NCBI GenBank assembly: GCA_946615905.1
Contig: CAMOIE010000008.1
Coordinates: 50,126-114,125, forward strand
Origin: an uncultured Treponema sp.
GTDB lineage: Bacteria > Spirochaetota > Spirochaetia > Treponematales > Treponemataceae
DNA length: 64,000 nucleotides
Reading direction: 5' to 3'
Under the pieces are notes generated by a model. It was not told the origin of the DNA. It was given only the letters and a program-made list of their open reading frames with translations, and made no database searches. The position numbers and the translations under genes are program-made. This document shows positions 35,021 to 44,695 of this stretch, one piece after another; the stretch's first letter is position 1, and the number at the start of each line of letters is the position of its first letter.

Positions 35021-35605
35021 TTATTTTGCAGCTGACTTTTCAGCCTGATATTTCTCCGCGAAATATTTGTCGTAGGCCTCTGCCATCTTTGCTTCTGTGA
35101 AGGCTGCCGTTGGGTCGCGTGTGAAATTCGCGACGGTCTCGTTCAGCACAGGGAGAGTCGCCTCGTAGGGAAGGTACATCAAGACGTAAACTGTGTCGTC
35201 CTTGTCCTGATAGTAGTCAACCTGCTGGGAGCCTTGGAGCATTGCATCAGTCTTCAAGAGTGCGCTGTCCTGCATTCCAGAGAGATTCTGGCGGGCAGTG
35301 TCGCTTCCAGTGTCGTCTACGTAAGTCTGCAATACTGACTGGACTTCGACTTTTAGTTCTCTTGCCAGTTCTACGCGGGCTTCGGCGCGGGCAAGTTTGA
35401 GGGAGTTTTGGAGATTTGACATCTTGCCGGCTCCGACTGCATACAAGCCTGTTGAGTCTTTTTTGCCTTCAAAAACCCAGGCGGGAACCCCACCTCTGTC
35501 AGCTTTTACGGCTGGCTCGCTTGTTTCAACTTTTTTTGTTGAGCCACATGAAGCGAGCATGAAAAGTGAGGCTGTCGCTGCTAAAACTGCGATAATTTTT
35601 TTCAT
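35021..35605 (-). CDS. LPP20-like lipoprotein
   Basis: 194 residues. Signal peptide with lipobox MLASC (Cys20), then a short linker and a domain of about 120 residues beginning PAWVFEGKKDSTGLYAVGAG and continuing with a long helix rich in Ala/Arg/Glu (LARAEARVELARELKVEVQ). That is the layout of the LPP20/LPP-repeat family of outer-membrane lipoproteins. The role is unknown. Start chosen at ATG 35605, which has GGAGGA eight bases upstream; an upstream in-frame ATG at 35641 lies in the promoter. Single-gene unit with its own promoter and terminator. Confidence 0.82.
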   Translation of the reverse strand: MKKIIAVLAATASLFMLASCGSTKKVETSEPAVKADRGGVPAWVFEGKKDSTGLYAVGAGKMSNLQNSLKLARAEARVELARELKVEVQSVLQTYVDDTGSDTARQNLSGMQDSALLKTDAMLQGSQQVDYYQDKDDTVYVLMYLPYEATLPVLNETVANFTRDPTAAFTEAKMAEAYDKYFAEKYQAEKSAAK

Positions 35606-35629
35606 AGAAAAATCCTCCGTATTTGTATT

Positions 35630-35658
35630 ATTATAACGCATTGTTTTCGCTTTGTCAC
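35630..35658 (-). promoter_or_regulatory. Sigma-70-type promoter of the LPP20-like gene
   Basis: Minus strand: GTGACA (35658-35653), 17 bases, TATAAT (35635-35630). Five of six and six of six matches with ideal spacing, about 25 bases ahead of the ATG. Confidence 0.8.
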
Positions 35659-35752
35659 ACTTTAAACGTAATCCTATGCGCTTGGTTACAGTCTGATTCG
35701 CTTGAGAAACATAACTAAACTTTTACTTGCATAACGTTTTGTTCGTTCTTAA

Positions 35753-35758
35753 TATAAT
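35753..35758 (+). promoter_or_regulatory. -10 box just ahead of the ABC exporter genes
   Basis: A perfect TATAAT lies eleven bases before ATG 35769, with no clear ribosome site between. A possible -35 is TTGCAT (35727-35732), spacing 20. The transcript may start within a few bases of the ATG (near-leaderless). Confidence 0.4.
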
Positions 35759-35768
35759 ACACCACGGT

Positions 35769-37646
35769 ATGCGTTCGATAAAAAAACTCCTTTCCGGGCT
35801 GGAAAAAAAATACATATTTGTTTCAATTCTTTCTCCTGTCGCAATGCTGGGCGAAGTCCTCATGGAGACTCTGATTCCTATGATTATGGCCCATATAATC
35901 GATGTCGGAATCGCGAGCAGGGACATTTCCTATGTCACAAAGACAGGCCTTTTGATGGTCGCGGCCGCCTCTTTCTCACTTTTTTGCGGCTCCCTTTGCG
36001 GACGTCTTTCCTCCGTGGCGGCTTTGGGCTTTTCCCGCAATTTGAGGCGGAATCTTTTTGCGAAAGTTCAGGATTTTTCATTCTCCAACATGGACAAATT
36101 CGGAACCGGCTCCCTTGTCACCCGGCTTACGACAGATGTCACTAACCTGCAGAACATGTACCAGAACCTTATCCGCACGATGGTTCGCTCCCCGCTGATG
36201 CTGATTTTCGGCACAGTGATGGCCTGCTTCATCAATATAAAGCTCGCTGTGATTTTCTTTATAGTCCTTCCATTTTTGGCGGTCATGCTAACGCTTATCG
36301 CCGTCACCGCCTACCCGCGATTCAAGGTCATGTTTGAAAAATACGACCTCTTGAACCGGACTGTGCAGGAAAACCTGATTGCAATCCGTGTCGTCAAGGC
36401 CTTTGTCCGCCGCGAATACGAGAACGAGAAATTCGACACTGTTGCCCAAGACCTACGTGACAGCCAGGCGAAGGCTGAGCGGGTGATTGTCTGGAACATG
36501 CCGCTGATGCAGATTTCAATCTACATGTGCATTTGCGCGGCCCTCTGGTTTGGCGGAAGAATGATTGTCGCCGGGAATATGACTACAGGCGGTCTTGTCT
36601 CCTTCATCACATACGTGACGCAGATTTTGATGAGCCTCATGATGCTTTCGATGACTTTCACCCAGTTCATTTTGAGCCGGGCGTCAGTCTCCCGCATTTT
36701 GGAAGTCCTCAACGAGGAAGCCGAGATTAAGAATGAGGGGGAAAGCGATGTTTTGTTCTCCGATGAGGAAAATCGGAAACAAAACTCGTTAAGCGAAGCG
36801 ACTTTTCCCCCTGGTTCGCACTCCGTTGCTCACACACCCCCTTCTGCGGGGACACCCCGCAACGCCCCTGTCGAAAATGATAACTCAGTCGATTTTGAGA
36901 ATGTGTATTTTTCCTATTCCAATGACGAAGAAAAATGCGTTTTGTCTGACATAAATCTTTCTATTCCGTCCGGCTCGGTTGTCGGAATTCTTGGCGGAAC
37001 AGGCTCTTCCAAGACAACCCTGGTCTCTCTGATTCCCCGCCTTTACGATGTTTTGAAAGGCTCTGTCAAAGTCGGCGGAATTGACGTGCGTGACTACGAT
37101 TTGACCACTCTTCGGCGAAAAATCGCCTTTGTCCTGCAAAAGAACACGCTTTTTTCAGGCACAATCGAGGAAAACTTGCGCTGGGGTAACGAGAATGCCA
37201 GCGACGAGGAATTGGTTGAGGCCTGCAAAATCGCGGATGCCCACGGCTTTGTCTCCTCATTCCCTGCCGGCTACAAGACCGACTTGAGTCAGGGGGGAGT
37301 CAATTTGAGCGGCGGACAAAAACAGAGGCTTTGCATAGCCCGCGCGATTTTGAAAAAGCCCTCGATTCTCATTTTGGACGACTCCATGTCCGCCGTAGAC
37401 ACCGCGACTGACTCCAGAATCCGGTCTGCCCTAAAAAAATCCCTGGCAGGAACGACTAAAATCATAATCGCCCAGAGAATCTCCTCAGTTCAGGATTCCG
37501 ACATGATTGTAGTCTTGGACGAGGGAAAAATCTCCGCAGTCGGAAAGCACGATGAGCTTTTAAAGACAAATAAAATTTACCGTGAAGTCTACGAGTCCCA
37601 GATGTCCGAGTCGGGAAGCCTTCAAAAGTCCGGGGAGGTAAGATAA
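35769..37646 (+). CDS. ABC exporter half-transporter with degenerate ATP site
   Basis: 625 residues: six-helix membrane domain (about 15-315) and an ATP-binding domain (about 375-610). Walker A is GGTGSSKTT, signature NLSGGQKQR, and Walker B ends ILDDS, so the catalytic Glu is replaced by Asp. The partner encoded next has a normal Glu. This is the pattern of asymmetric heterodimeric exporters (TM287/288, BmrCD type), likely for drugs, lipids or peptides. The linker before the ATPase domain carries an unusual in-frame stretch (36760-36880) resembling repeat filler. ATG 35769 is preferred over the TTG at 35727, which overlaps the promoter. Confidence 0.88.
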   Translation: MRSIKKLLSGLEKKYIFVSILSPVAMLGEVLMETLIPMIMAHIIDVGIASRDISYVTKTGLLMVAAASFSLFCGSLCGRLSSVAALGFSRNLRRNLFAKVQDFSFSNMDKFGTGSLVTRLTTDVTNLQNMYQNLIRTMVRSPLMLIFGTVMACFINIKLAVIFFIVLPFLAVMLTLIAVTAYPRFKVMFEKYDLLNRTVQENLIAIRVVKAFVRREYENEKFDTVAQDLRDSQAKAERVIVWNMPLMQISIYMCICAALWFGGRMIVAGNMTTGGLVSFITYVTQILMSLMMLSMTFTQFILSRASVSRILEVLNEEAEIKNEGESDVLFSDEENRKQNSLSEATFPPGSHSVAHTPPSAGTPRNAPVENDNSVDFENVYFSYSNDEEKCVLSDINLSIPSGSVVGILGGTGSSKTTLVSLIPRLYDVLKGSVKVGGIDVRDYDLTTLRRKIAFVLQKNTLFSGTIEENLRWGNENASDEELVEACKIADAHGFVSSFPAGYKTDLSQGGVNLSGGQKQRLCIARAILKKPSILILDDSMSAVDTATDSRIRSALKKSLAGTTKIIIAQRISSVQDSDMIVVLDEGKISAVGKHDELLKTNKIYREVYESQMSESGSLQKSGEVR

Positions 37647-39535
37647 TGCCGCCGTTAAAAATGCGTGGAACTCAAAAGCCCAAGGACACCTCAAGGACAA
37701 TCCGCCGCCTGCTTTCATACATGGGCACTTTCAAATTCCTCTGGCCTTTTGTGGTAGTCTGCGTTTTTGTCAGCGCGCTTGCCGGGGTCGCTGGAACTTA
37801 TCTTCTAAAGCCCGCGATCAATGACTACATAGTTCCTCTGATTGGTCGGCAGAACCCTGATTTCTCATCGTTCGCCCGCCTGCTTTTGAAGCTGGTCGGA
37901 GCTTATTTTTGCGGGGCTTTGGCCTCCCTGTTGACCCAGAGGCTTTTGATTAAAATCTCGACTGGAACCCTCTGCAAAATCCGAAAAGACTTATTCCATA
38001 AGATGGGGACTCTTCCGCTTCGCTACTACGACTCGCACACCCACGGACTTTTGATGTCCCTCTACACGAACGACACTGACACCCTGCGCGACATGTTCAG
38101 CCAGGCTATGCCGCAGATTATGACAGGACTTGTCCAGGTCGCCGGTGTTTTTTGCATGATGATTTTCCTCTCGATTCCGCTGACAATCCTTATGCTTGCC
38201 ACGATTGTAGGCACGATGTTCGTTGCCTCCTGGATCGGAAAAAAATCCGCCAAGGCTTACAGAGCACAGCAGGCGAGAATCGGAGCCGTCAACGGTTATA
38301 TAGAAGAGCTGATTGAGGGGCAGAGGGTTGTGAAAGTCTTTACCCGCGAGGAAGAGGCCAAAAAGGCTTTCGCGGCTTTGAACGACAGTCTTTGCGAGGC
38401 GGGAACCCAGGCTTCAACGTACGCGTCGGTTTTGGGACCTGTCATGAACAATCTCTCCCACCTGCAGTACGCTCTGGTTGCGATTGCGGGAGCCTTGCTT
38501 GTAATCCACGGCTTTATGGACATCGGAACAATCGCATCCTTTTTGCAGTCAACGAGGTCTTTTTCCCGGCCATTGAGCGCATTGAGCCAGCAGTTCAACT
38601 CGATTTTGAACGCTCTTGCCGGAGCTGAGAGGATTTTCGCCGCGATTGACGAAATCCCGGAAGTCGATGACGGCGTGGTTTCTCTTGTCAATGCGGTGGA
38701 GGCTAAGACAGGCTCCTCAAGCAAACTGATTCAGGCCTTTGCCCGCACCGGAGAATGGGCGTGGAAGGTCGAGTCCACAGGCCAGCTCAAAAGGCTTTCC
38801 GGCAAGGTCTCTTTTGAAAAAGTAAATTTTTCTTACGACGGCAAAAAGCGGGTTTTGAACGACATAACGATTGAGGCAAAGCCCGGACAGAAAATCGCCC
38901 TGGTCGGCTCAACAGGCTCTGGAAAGACCACGATCACGAATCTTCTGACTAGATTTTACGACATAGACGATGACGGGGGCAAAATCGAGTACGACGGAAT
39001 TCCCCTGCGCGACATCGAGAAGGACTCCCTCCGCCGCTCTTTGGGTATGGTCTTGCAGGACACCCATCTTTTTACGGGCACAATCCGGGACAATATCCGC
39101 TACGGAAACCTTGACGCGACAGATTTTCAGGTCGAGAAGGCCGCGAAACTTGCGAACGCCCATTCTTTTATCGAAAAACTTCCTGAGGGCTACGACACTG
39201 TAATCACCGGGGACGGTGGGAATTTGAGCCAGGGGCAGAGGCAGCTTTTGTCAATCGCCCGTGCCGCAGTCGCAGACCCGCCTCTTTTGATTTTGGACGA
39301 GGCGACTTCCTCAATCGACACAAGAACCGAGGCATTGATTGAGAAGGGAATGAACCGCCTCATGGAGGGCAGGACTGTCTTTGTGATTGCCCACAGGCTT
39401 TCGACCGTACGCAACGCTGACTGCATTCTTGTCCTTGAGCAGGGAAAAATCATCGAGCGGGGAAATCACGAGGAGCTTATGGCTCAAAAAGGCCGCTACT
39501 ACGACCTCTACACCGGGGCTTTCCAGCTGGGCTGA
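37646..39535 (+). CDS. ABC exporter half-transporter with canonical ATP site
   Basis: 629 residues: six membrane helices (about 25-325) and an ATPase domain (about 380-620) with Walker A GSTGSGKTT, signature NLSQGQRQ (Gly-to-Gln variant at one position) and Walker B LLILDEATS with the catalytic Glu, then the H-loop AHRLST. It forms the second half of the heterodimer with the preceding gene. Its ATG shares a base with the preceding stop (TAATG), and GGGGAGG is nine bases upstream, which implies translational coupling and a 1:1 ratio. Confidence 0.9.
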   Translation: MPPLKMRGTQKPKDTSRTIRRLLSYMGTFKFLWPFVVVCVFVSALAGVAGTYLLKPAINDYIVPLIGRQNPDFSSFARLLLKLVGAYFCGALASLLTQRLLIKISTGTLCKIRKDLFHKMGTLPLRYYDSHTHGLLMSLYTNDTDTLRDMFSQAMPQIMTGLVQVAGVFCMMIFLSIPLTILMLATIVGTMFVASWIGKKSAKAYRAQQARIGAVNGYIEELIEGQRVVKVFTREEEAKKAFAALNDSLCEAGTQASTYASVLGPVMNNLSHLQYALVAIAGALLVIHGFMDIGTIASFLQSTRSFSRPLSALSQQFNSILNALAGAERIFAAIDEIPEVDDGVVSLVNAVEAKTGSSSKLIQAFARTGEWAWKVESTGQLKRLSGKVSFEKVNFSYDGKKRVLNDITIEAKPGQKIALVGSTGSGKTTITNLLTRFYDIDDDGGKIEYDGIPLRDIEKDSLRRSLGMVLQDTHLFTGTIRDNIRYGNLDATDFQVEKAAKLANAHSFIEKLPEGYDTVITGDGGNLSQGQRQLLSIARAAVADPPLLILDEATSSIDTRTEALIEKGMNRLMEGRTVFVIAHRLSTVRNADCILVLEQGKIIERGNHEELMAQKGRYYDLYTGAFQLG

Positions 39536-39538
39536 GAT

Positions 39539-40450
39539 ATGAAGCATTTGTCAGCCTCGCAGTTCTATAAGTCTCTCTTCGGCTGCAAAGCCTATAAAAT
39601 CGCTTTGGATGCCGGTTGCACCTGTCCTAACCGTGACGGCACAAAGGGGAGGGGAGGCTGCATCTTCTGCTCGCAAAATGGCTCTGGGGATTTTACTCCT
39701 GAGAGAAATCTTTCGATTGCGGCTCAAATCGATGACGCGAAAAGGCGGATTGAGCATAAACTCCGCGGGCGTTCTGGAAAAAATCCGGGGCTTTACATAG
39801 CTTATTTTCAGAATTTCACCTCGACTTACGGGGACGAAGATTCGCTAATTCAAAAATTCCGGGAGACGGTCAGCCAGCCTGAGGTTGCGGGACTTTCTAT
39901 CGCGACCCGACCGGACTGCCTTTCCGACTCAATGATTCAAAAAATCCTTGCGATTTCAAAAGGAAAATGGCTTTCGATAGAGCTTGGCTTGCAGACTTCG
40001 AATGACGAGACCGCCAGAAAAATCAACCGCTGCTATAAGACTTCTGAATATGACGACTGCGTGCGGCGGATTCATGCGGCTGACAAAAATATTCACGTGG
40101 TCACACATTTGATTTTCGGTCTTCCGGGAGAATCCGAGCCTGACATGATGGAAAGCCTCCGCCATGCGCTTGCCGCCGGAACAGATGGAATAAAAATCAC
40201 GATTTTATATGTCGTTCGCGGAACGGAGCTTGCAAATCTTTATAATGATGGAAAATACGACTGTCTTTCAAAAGAGGCCTACTACTCGCTCTTGGAAAAA
40301 GCCTTGAAAATAATTCCAGAAAGCACTGTTATTCACCGGCTTACAGGAGACCCGCCAAAATCGATAATGCTTGCCCCTGACTGGACGCGTGACAAAAAGA
40401 GGGTTATGAACGAAATCCGCCTCCTGCTTGAAAAATCTGAGAGCCTTTAG
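39539..40450 (+). CDS. TIGR01212-type (YhcC-like) radical SAM protein
   Basis: 303 residues. The radical-SAM cluster motif is visible in the N-terminal part: CTCPNRDG followed by GGCIFC (three Cys ligating a 4Fe-4S cluster). The family blocks ATRPDCLSD, LSIELGLQTSND and THLIFGLPGE follow. The fold and motifs match the TIGR01212/YhcC family, whose reaction I cannot state. It follows the exporter by three bases. Its stop overlaps, tail to tail, that of the DUF1508 gene. Confidence 0.85.
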   Translation: MKHLSASQFYKSLFGCKAYKIALDAGCTCPNRDGTKGRGGCIFCSQNGSGDFTPERNLSIAAQIDDAKRRIEHKLRGRSGKNPGLYIAYFQNFTSTYGDEDSLIQKFRETVSQPEVAGLSIATRPDCLSDSMIQKILAISKGKWLSIELGLQTSNDETARKINRCYKTSEYDDCVRRIHAADKNIHVVTHLIFGLPGESEPDMMESLRHALAAGTDGIKITILYVVRGTELANLYNDGKYDCLSKEAYYSLLEKALKIIPESTVIHRLTGDPPKSIMLAPDWTRDKKRVMNEIRLLLEKSESL

Positions 40451-40812
40451 TCTTCCTCTACAATAGGGGAGTCGGCGTTGCGGCGGATTGAGTCGATTCC
40501 GTTTTTGCAGGCCTGGAGGCTGGTGTAGCCTTCGCTTGCGACGATTATTTTTCCGTTGCGTGAGACAAGGCGGAATCTGTATTCCCTCTTTTTGTCTTGA
40601 TAGACCTCGAATTTTGGGTTTGACTCTTCCTTGTAGTCACGGACAGTCTGGTCTTCAATCACAGAATTCGCGTTGTTTTTAAGGCTCTCGATTCCTTTTT
40701 TGCAGCTGTCTTTTGAGGCGTAAACTTGAGAGACCGCGATTACAACTCCGTTCCCTGCCTCCAAATTGAATTTGACTCCAGTCCGGCCCTGTTTGAGAAC
40801 GTATTTCCCCAT
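40447..40812 (-). CDS. DUF1508 (YegP-like) two-repeat protein
   Basis: 121 residues made of two DUF1508 repeats (about 8-52 and 70-115), each a beta-beta-beta-alpha unit. The second has the family hallmarks FRLVSRNGKIIVASEGYTS and ACKNGIDSIRRNA; the first is a weaker copy with SKDSCKKGIESLKNNA. The function is unknown; such proteins are common small cytosolic proteins. AGGAG precedes ATG 40812. Convergent with the radical SAM gene (four shared bases). Confidence 0.88.
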   Translation of the reverse strand: MGKYVLKQGRTGVKFNLEAGNGVVIAVSQVYASKDSCKKGIESLKNNANSVIEDQTVRDYKEESNPKFEVYQDKKREYRFRLVSRNGKIIVASEGYTSLQACKNGIDSIRRNADSPIVEED

Positions 40813-41098
40813 GGAAGAACTCCTGTGTTTTCCGTCGGCTTGAGCGGAAGATTTAGTTCTTTTAAGTATAAAACAAGATTAGAATTATTTCAAACAAGAA
40901 TTTCGGGAAGCCTTTGAAAAGAATTTATAAAATATGCTCATTGCTATCGATTTTCTGGATTTGTCACTAGAATTTTTTGTAATATATCTATTCCACTCTC
41001 TATTGCTGATTATATTATGGAATGGTCTGCCGCATGGTACTGTCAGCTGAGAATGAGATTGCAGACATATTTTAGAACGCCTGAAGGAGACTTCGTTT
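40813..41098 (+). promoter_or_regulatory. 286-base spacer with candidate promoters for the chemoreceptor
   Basis: AT-rich, no gene seen. Two weak promoter candidates read rightward: TAAAATAT (40928-40935) with ATCGATTT (40946-40953), near the flagellar/chemotaxis sigma-28 consensus but one base short; and TTGTCA (40961-40966), 16 bases, TATATC (40983-40988). GGAGA precedes ATG 41099. Confidence 0.3.
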
Positions 41099-43195
41099 AT
41101 GGGAAAATCACAGTCACTGAAAAACAAAAGCCTTATCGTGACTTTCGGAATTGTGCTGGGACTTGAAATCCTTATTTTAGTCGGGGCGATGGGATTTATC
41201 AGCATTAGCGTCGTGGAAAATGCTGTCGAAAAATCCAGCCTGACTTCCGCAGGAGAGCTGCTGAAAGCCCAGACAACATCGATAGTCCAGCGAAACTCCA
41301 AATTCATGCAGCAGCTCCGCATGTACACTCTGAGTGATCCTGTGAAGGCAAACGCCTCGACAGAAGAAATCGTGGAATGGCTTATCGCACATGAGAAAAT
41401 CCGCAGCGGTGACTTTACGGAAATCATCTACTGCGACGCGGAGACCGGCCTTGCATATTCTGATAACGGCTCTGTCCGCAATGTCTCAAGCGAAAAATTT
41501 TTCAGGGAGGTAGTTTCCACCGGCAAGCAGTATATCTCCGACCCCTACGGCTCCTCCGCTGACAACGCCTATTACTATGTATGTAAGCCTGTCTCAATGC
41601 ATAAGACTACAGTCGGACTTTTCGCGGCGGCAATCGACTACTCGACCCTCTCAAAGGCTATCAACTCAATAAAGGTCGGGGAAAAAGGCTTTGCAATGCT
41701 CTATGCCTCTGACGGCATGGTAATGGCTTTTCCACAGGCAGAGCTTGTAATGAAAAAGAATTTTGCCACGGCCAGCGAGCCTGGATTTGAGGGCGCAAGT
41801 CAGGCTGTCAGAAAGATGATTGCAGGGGAGGACGGCTATTCCTGGGTTTCCTCAAACGGTGAGCGCAACCTTGTTGTCTACAATCCTGTGAACGGAACTC
41901 CATGGGCCATGGGAATCTCTATTCCTGAAAGCCAGGTTTTTGAGACCGCAAACCGCCTCAAGGTCGTCATGACGGTTTTGATTTTGGCAATCCTCGTGAT
42001 TTTAATCGCGACTTCCGTTTTGAGCATCTACTTGAAGCTCAAGCCATTGAAAGTCGTTGAGAATAACATCCGTGAAATCGCCTCCGGCAACGCCGACTTG
42101 ACCCATCGTCTGGAAGTCCTCACGAATGATGAGATTGGACGCGTGACTGGCGGCTTTAACGACTTTATCGAAAAACTGCATGAAATCATGCTCAACGTGA
42201 AGAATTCGAAGGAAAAATTGCAGACGGCCGGCAGCGAGCTTTCCGCAAGTATCAACGAGACATCATCCTCAATCGATGAAATCACATCATCGATTTCTTC
42301 TGTCCAGAGCCAGATTTCAAGCCAGACCGCTTCTGTTGACGAGACCGCCGGGGCGGTGAACGAAATCGCCTCGAATATCTCCTCACTTGAGCGCATGATT
42401 GAAACCCAGTCGGCCGGAGTGACCCAGGCTTCAGCCGCAGTCGAGGAGATGATCGGAAATATTTCTTCCGTAAACTCTTCGGTTGAGAAAATGGCTCGGT
42501 CATTCGAGGAGCTTGAGGGAAAAGCCATAACCGGAAACGAAAAGCAGCTTGAGATGGCAAAAAAAATCGAGGCGATTAAAGAGCAATCCGAGACTTTGCA
42601 GGAAGCCAACGCAGCGATTTCCGCAATCGCCCGTCAGACAAACCTTCTTGCCATGAACGCCGCAATCGAGGCTGCCCACGCAGGCGAGGCCGGAAGGGGC
42701 TTCTCTGTCGTTGCGGACGAAATCCGCAAATTGTCGGAGACTTCTTCCGCCCAGTCAAAGAGAATCGGTGAGCAGCTCGGCAAAATCAAGGATTCTATCG
42801 GCGATGTCGTAGGAACCTCGTCTGAGACTCAGGCGACTTTCACTTCTGTAGCTGACTCAATCCGCTCAACTGACCAGCTTGTCCGCCAGATTAAGTCCGC
42901 CATGGAGGAGCAGAACGAAGGCTCCAAGCAGATTGTAGATGCCCTGCGCAACATGGGAGACTCAACTTCCGAGGTCAAAAACGCTTCGGCTGAGATGTCA
43001 GCCGGAAACAAGGCGATTTTGGAGGAGGTCCGCCTCTTAAAAGAGGCTACAGCCGCAATGATGGATTCAGTCAGCGAGATGTCCGCCGGTGCGGAAAGAA
43101 TCCGCAAAACCGGAGAGGCTTTGGACGATGTCTCAAGCCAGATGAACGGCTCCATTGAACAAATCGGCTCAGAGATTGACACTTTCAGGGTCTAG
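41099..43195 (+). CDS. Methyl-accepting chemotaxis protein
   Basis: 698 residues. Membrane segments at about 14-36 and 281-305 enclose a periplasmic ligand-binding region of double-Cache kind (with [19 protein letters not shown] and the YISDPYGS strand). A HAMP domain (about 305-360, [23 protein letters not shown]) and a long signalling hairpin follow. The conserved tip [20 protein letters not shown] and the [10 protein letters not shown] block are intact. Ligand unknown. It signals to CheA through CheW; a cheW lies at 57453. The helical cytosolic part lacks the C-terminal CheR-tether pentapeptide. Confidence 0.95.
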   Translation: MGKSQSLKNKSLIVTFGIVLGLEILILVGAMGFISISVVENAVEKSSLTSAGELLKAQTTSIVQRNSKFMQQLRMYTLSDPVKANASTEEIVEWLIAHEKIRSGDFTEIIYCDAETGLAYSDNGSVRNVSSEKFFREVVSTGKQYISDPYGSSADNAYYYVCKPVSMHKTTVGLFAAAIDYSTLSKAINSIKVGEKGFAMLYASDGMVMAFPQAELVMKKNFATASEPGFEGASQAVRKMIAGEDGYSWVSSNGERNLVVYNPVNGTPWAMGISIPESQVFETANRLKVVMTVLILAILVILIATSVLSIYLKLKPLKVVENNIREIASGNADLTHRLEVLTNDEIGRVTGGFNDFIEKLHEIMLNVKNSKEKLQTAGSELSASINETSSSIDEITSSISSVQSQISSQTASVDETAGAVNEIASNISSLERMIETQSAGVTQASAAVEEMIGNISSVNSSVEKMARSFEELEGKAITGNEKQLEMAKKIEAIKEQSETLQEANAAISAIARQTNLLAMNAAIEAAHAGEAGRGFSVVADEIRKLSETSSAQSKRIGEQLGKIKDSIGDVVGTSSETQATFTSVADSIRSTDQLVRQIKSAMEEQNEGSKQIVDALRNMGDSTSEVKNASAEMSAGNKAILEEVRLLKEATAAMMDSVSEMSAGAERIRKTGEALDDVSSQMNGSIEQIGSEIDTFRV

Positions 43196-43203
43196 AAATC
43201 GGC

Positions 43204-43821
43204 CTAGTATTTCGGCTCCATTTTTTCGAATGTGTCTATTACGCCCTGGACTCGCTTGATTTCCCGGCTCAAGATTTTCTTGTAGTCCAGGTCCCCGCTT
43301 CCGATTCTTTCCCGCTCGTCTTCCCAAGCCTGGGCATCGGTCAAAAAGAGAAAGTTGAATCCGTGGGTGTTGGCTTTCTCAGCCCAGAGCGAGGCTTCCT
43401 GCCAGTAGACAAGGCCCGCCTCGTAGCAGGATTTCGCCTTTTTCAGGTTGTCGATGTAGACGTCTTTCCATGGCGCGTCGTAAAAGTGGGCGACCTGCTT
43501 GTCGTAGATTCGCCCCAGCCTCATGTGCTGTTCAATCAGCTTGAGATTTATATGCATCATAAAGAGATAGCGGTATTTTTCCCAGTCCTTCTCTGTTTCG
43601 ATTCTCACGGAGGCGTAGAGGGGATTGGCAAAGTCAGCCTTGACGGCCTGCTCCAGCCAGTAGATGTTCTCCATGCAGTCGTCAGGGGCCTGTGCGTAAT
43701 GGACGTGGAAGAGCTTGTAATAGTCCTCCTTGTACTTGACCATATAGGAAAAGGCCGGCAGGCTTGAGAAAATCAGAATTGCCGCTGTCAAAATGACTTT
43801 TATTTTTGAAGATACTTTCAC
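43204..43821 (-). CDS. Secreted protein of unknown function
   Basis: 205 residues with a signal peptide (about 5-25: IKVILTAAILIFSSLPAFSY). The mature part is all-helical, rich in Tyr/Trp, with repeat-like helix pairs (ENIYWLEQAVKADFANPLYA; LKKAKSCYEAGLVYWQEAS) that look TPR-like. No family recognised. I start it at GTG 43821, which keeps the signal peptide at the N-terminus. An ATG at 43881 would add 20 residues read from a dispersed repeat. The ribosome site is poor in either case. Confidence 0.7.
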   Translation of the reverse strand: MKVSSKIKVILTAAILIFSSLPAFSYMVKYKEDYYKLFHVHYAQAPDDCMENIYWLEQAVKADFANPLYASVRIETEKDWEKYRYLFMMHINLKLIEQHMRLGRIYDKQVAHFYDAPWKDVYIDNLKKAKSCYEAGLVYWQEASLWAEKANTHGFNFLFLTDAQAWEDERERIGSGDLDYKKILSREIKRVQGVIDTFEKMEPKY

Positions 43822-43995
43822 GCCTTGATTATCGGCGTTTTCGCAATGGACAATTAATAATTTACAATGGACATTTAACAATTTTGCGCTTGGCTGCTAC
43901 CGGCTTTCGCCGGCCGCTACGTTCCGGGGTTCGCCTCCTCCGGCTCATTCGTCCGCTTCGCGTCCGAACTAAAGCCCCTCCACATCGCTAGCAGG
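43822..43995. repeat. Spacer with short direct repeats and GC-rich hairpin
   Basis: CAATGGACAATTAA (43844-43857) and CAATGGACATTTAA (43865-43878) are near copies of one motif. After them comes GC-rich filler with the hairpin CCGGC TTTC GCCGG near 43900-43914. No gene seen. Confidence 0.55.
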
Positions 43996-44616
43996 TTAAA
44001 TAATCTTTGAGATTTCTTCCCAGATGATTTCCGAAATTTCTTCCCTACTTTTTGTCGCGTCGATCCGGACGACATTCATCTCCGGGAACTTCTCCTCGTA
44101 CTCGGCTATGAATTTTTTGTAGAGTCTTTCGGTCGTCTTTAAGAATTCCTCCTGCTCGTAGATTTCCCTAAAATCCCGGCCTCCGATTCTTCCCAGCGAG
44201 ACTTCCGGCTCTATCTCAAAAAAGAAGAGGATTTCAGGCAGTGGAAAAGTGGAATTCAGTATTTTTGGAAGCTCTTCCCCGCAGCCGACAGCCTGATATG
44301 CAAGCGAGGAGAAGATGTAGCGGTCGCTCACGCAGACTCTACCTGAGTCGCATTTTTTGCAGATTCCGGCATTATCATCATCACTGCCGTAAAGATGCTC
44401 GCACCTGTCAGCCGCAAAAAGATAGGCCGCAGTTCTGGGGTCAAGCTTTACGTCTCCCTTTAGCATCTGGCGCAAAAATTTTCCTGTCGCCCCTCCTGTC
44501 GGTTCCGCAGTGAAGAAAAAATCCTTGGTCTCAGGCCGCTTTTTAAGCTCTGAGATTTGGGTCGAGGTTCCAGCCCCATCGATGCCTTCAAAAACTATAA
44601 ATTTTTTTTGTATCAT
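43996..44616 (-). CDS. tmk: Thymidylate kinase with altered P-loop
   Basis: 206 residues. Tmk phosphorylates dTMP to dTDP. The fold-specific blocks are present: FVFEGIDGAG at the N-terminus, TAEPTGG, the DRY motif (CVSDRYIFSSLAYQ) and a lid region. Two oddities: the P-loop reads GIDGAGTST, with Thr where the family has the ATP-binding Lys, and an insertion before DRY carries a CKKC pair plus two further Cys (RCEHLYG...GICKKCDSGRVC), which could bind a metal. ATG 44616 is chosen because AAAGGA lies seven bases upstream; the GTG at 44637 is less likely. Confidence 0.85.
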   Translation of the reverse strand: MIQKKFIVFEGIDGAGTSTQISELKKRPETKDFFFTAEPTGGATGKFLRQMLKGDVKLDPRTAAYLFAADRCEHLYGSDDDNAGICKKCDSGRVCVSDRYIFSSLAYQAVGCGEELPKILNSTFPLPEILFFFEIEPEVSLGRIGGRDFREIYEQEEFLKTTERLYKKFIAEYEEKFPEMNVVRIDATKSREEISEIIWEEISKII

Positions 44617-44695
44617 AGAAGAATCCTTTTTTGTCACTTTTTTATCTGCCGATAATTTAGTAAATTAAGAGTCCATAAAACTAATAATTAAAATT

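Noticed and set aside
36999..37025. Walker A GGTGSSKTT of the first exporter subunit as a broken P-loop
   Set aside because: The GSSK variant is common in this type of heterodimeric exporter and keeps the Lys; the meaningful change is Asp for Glu after Walker B.
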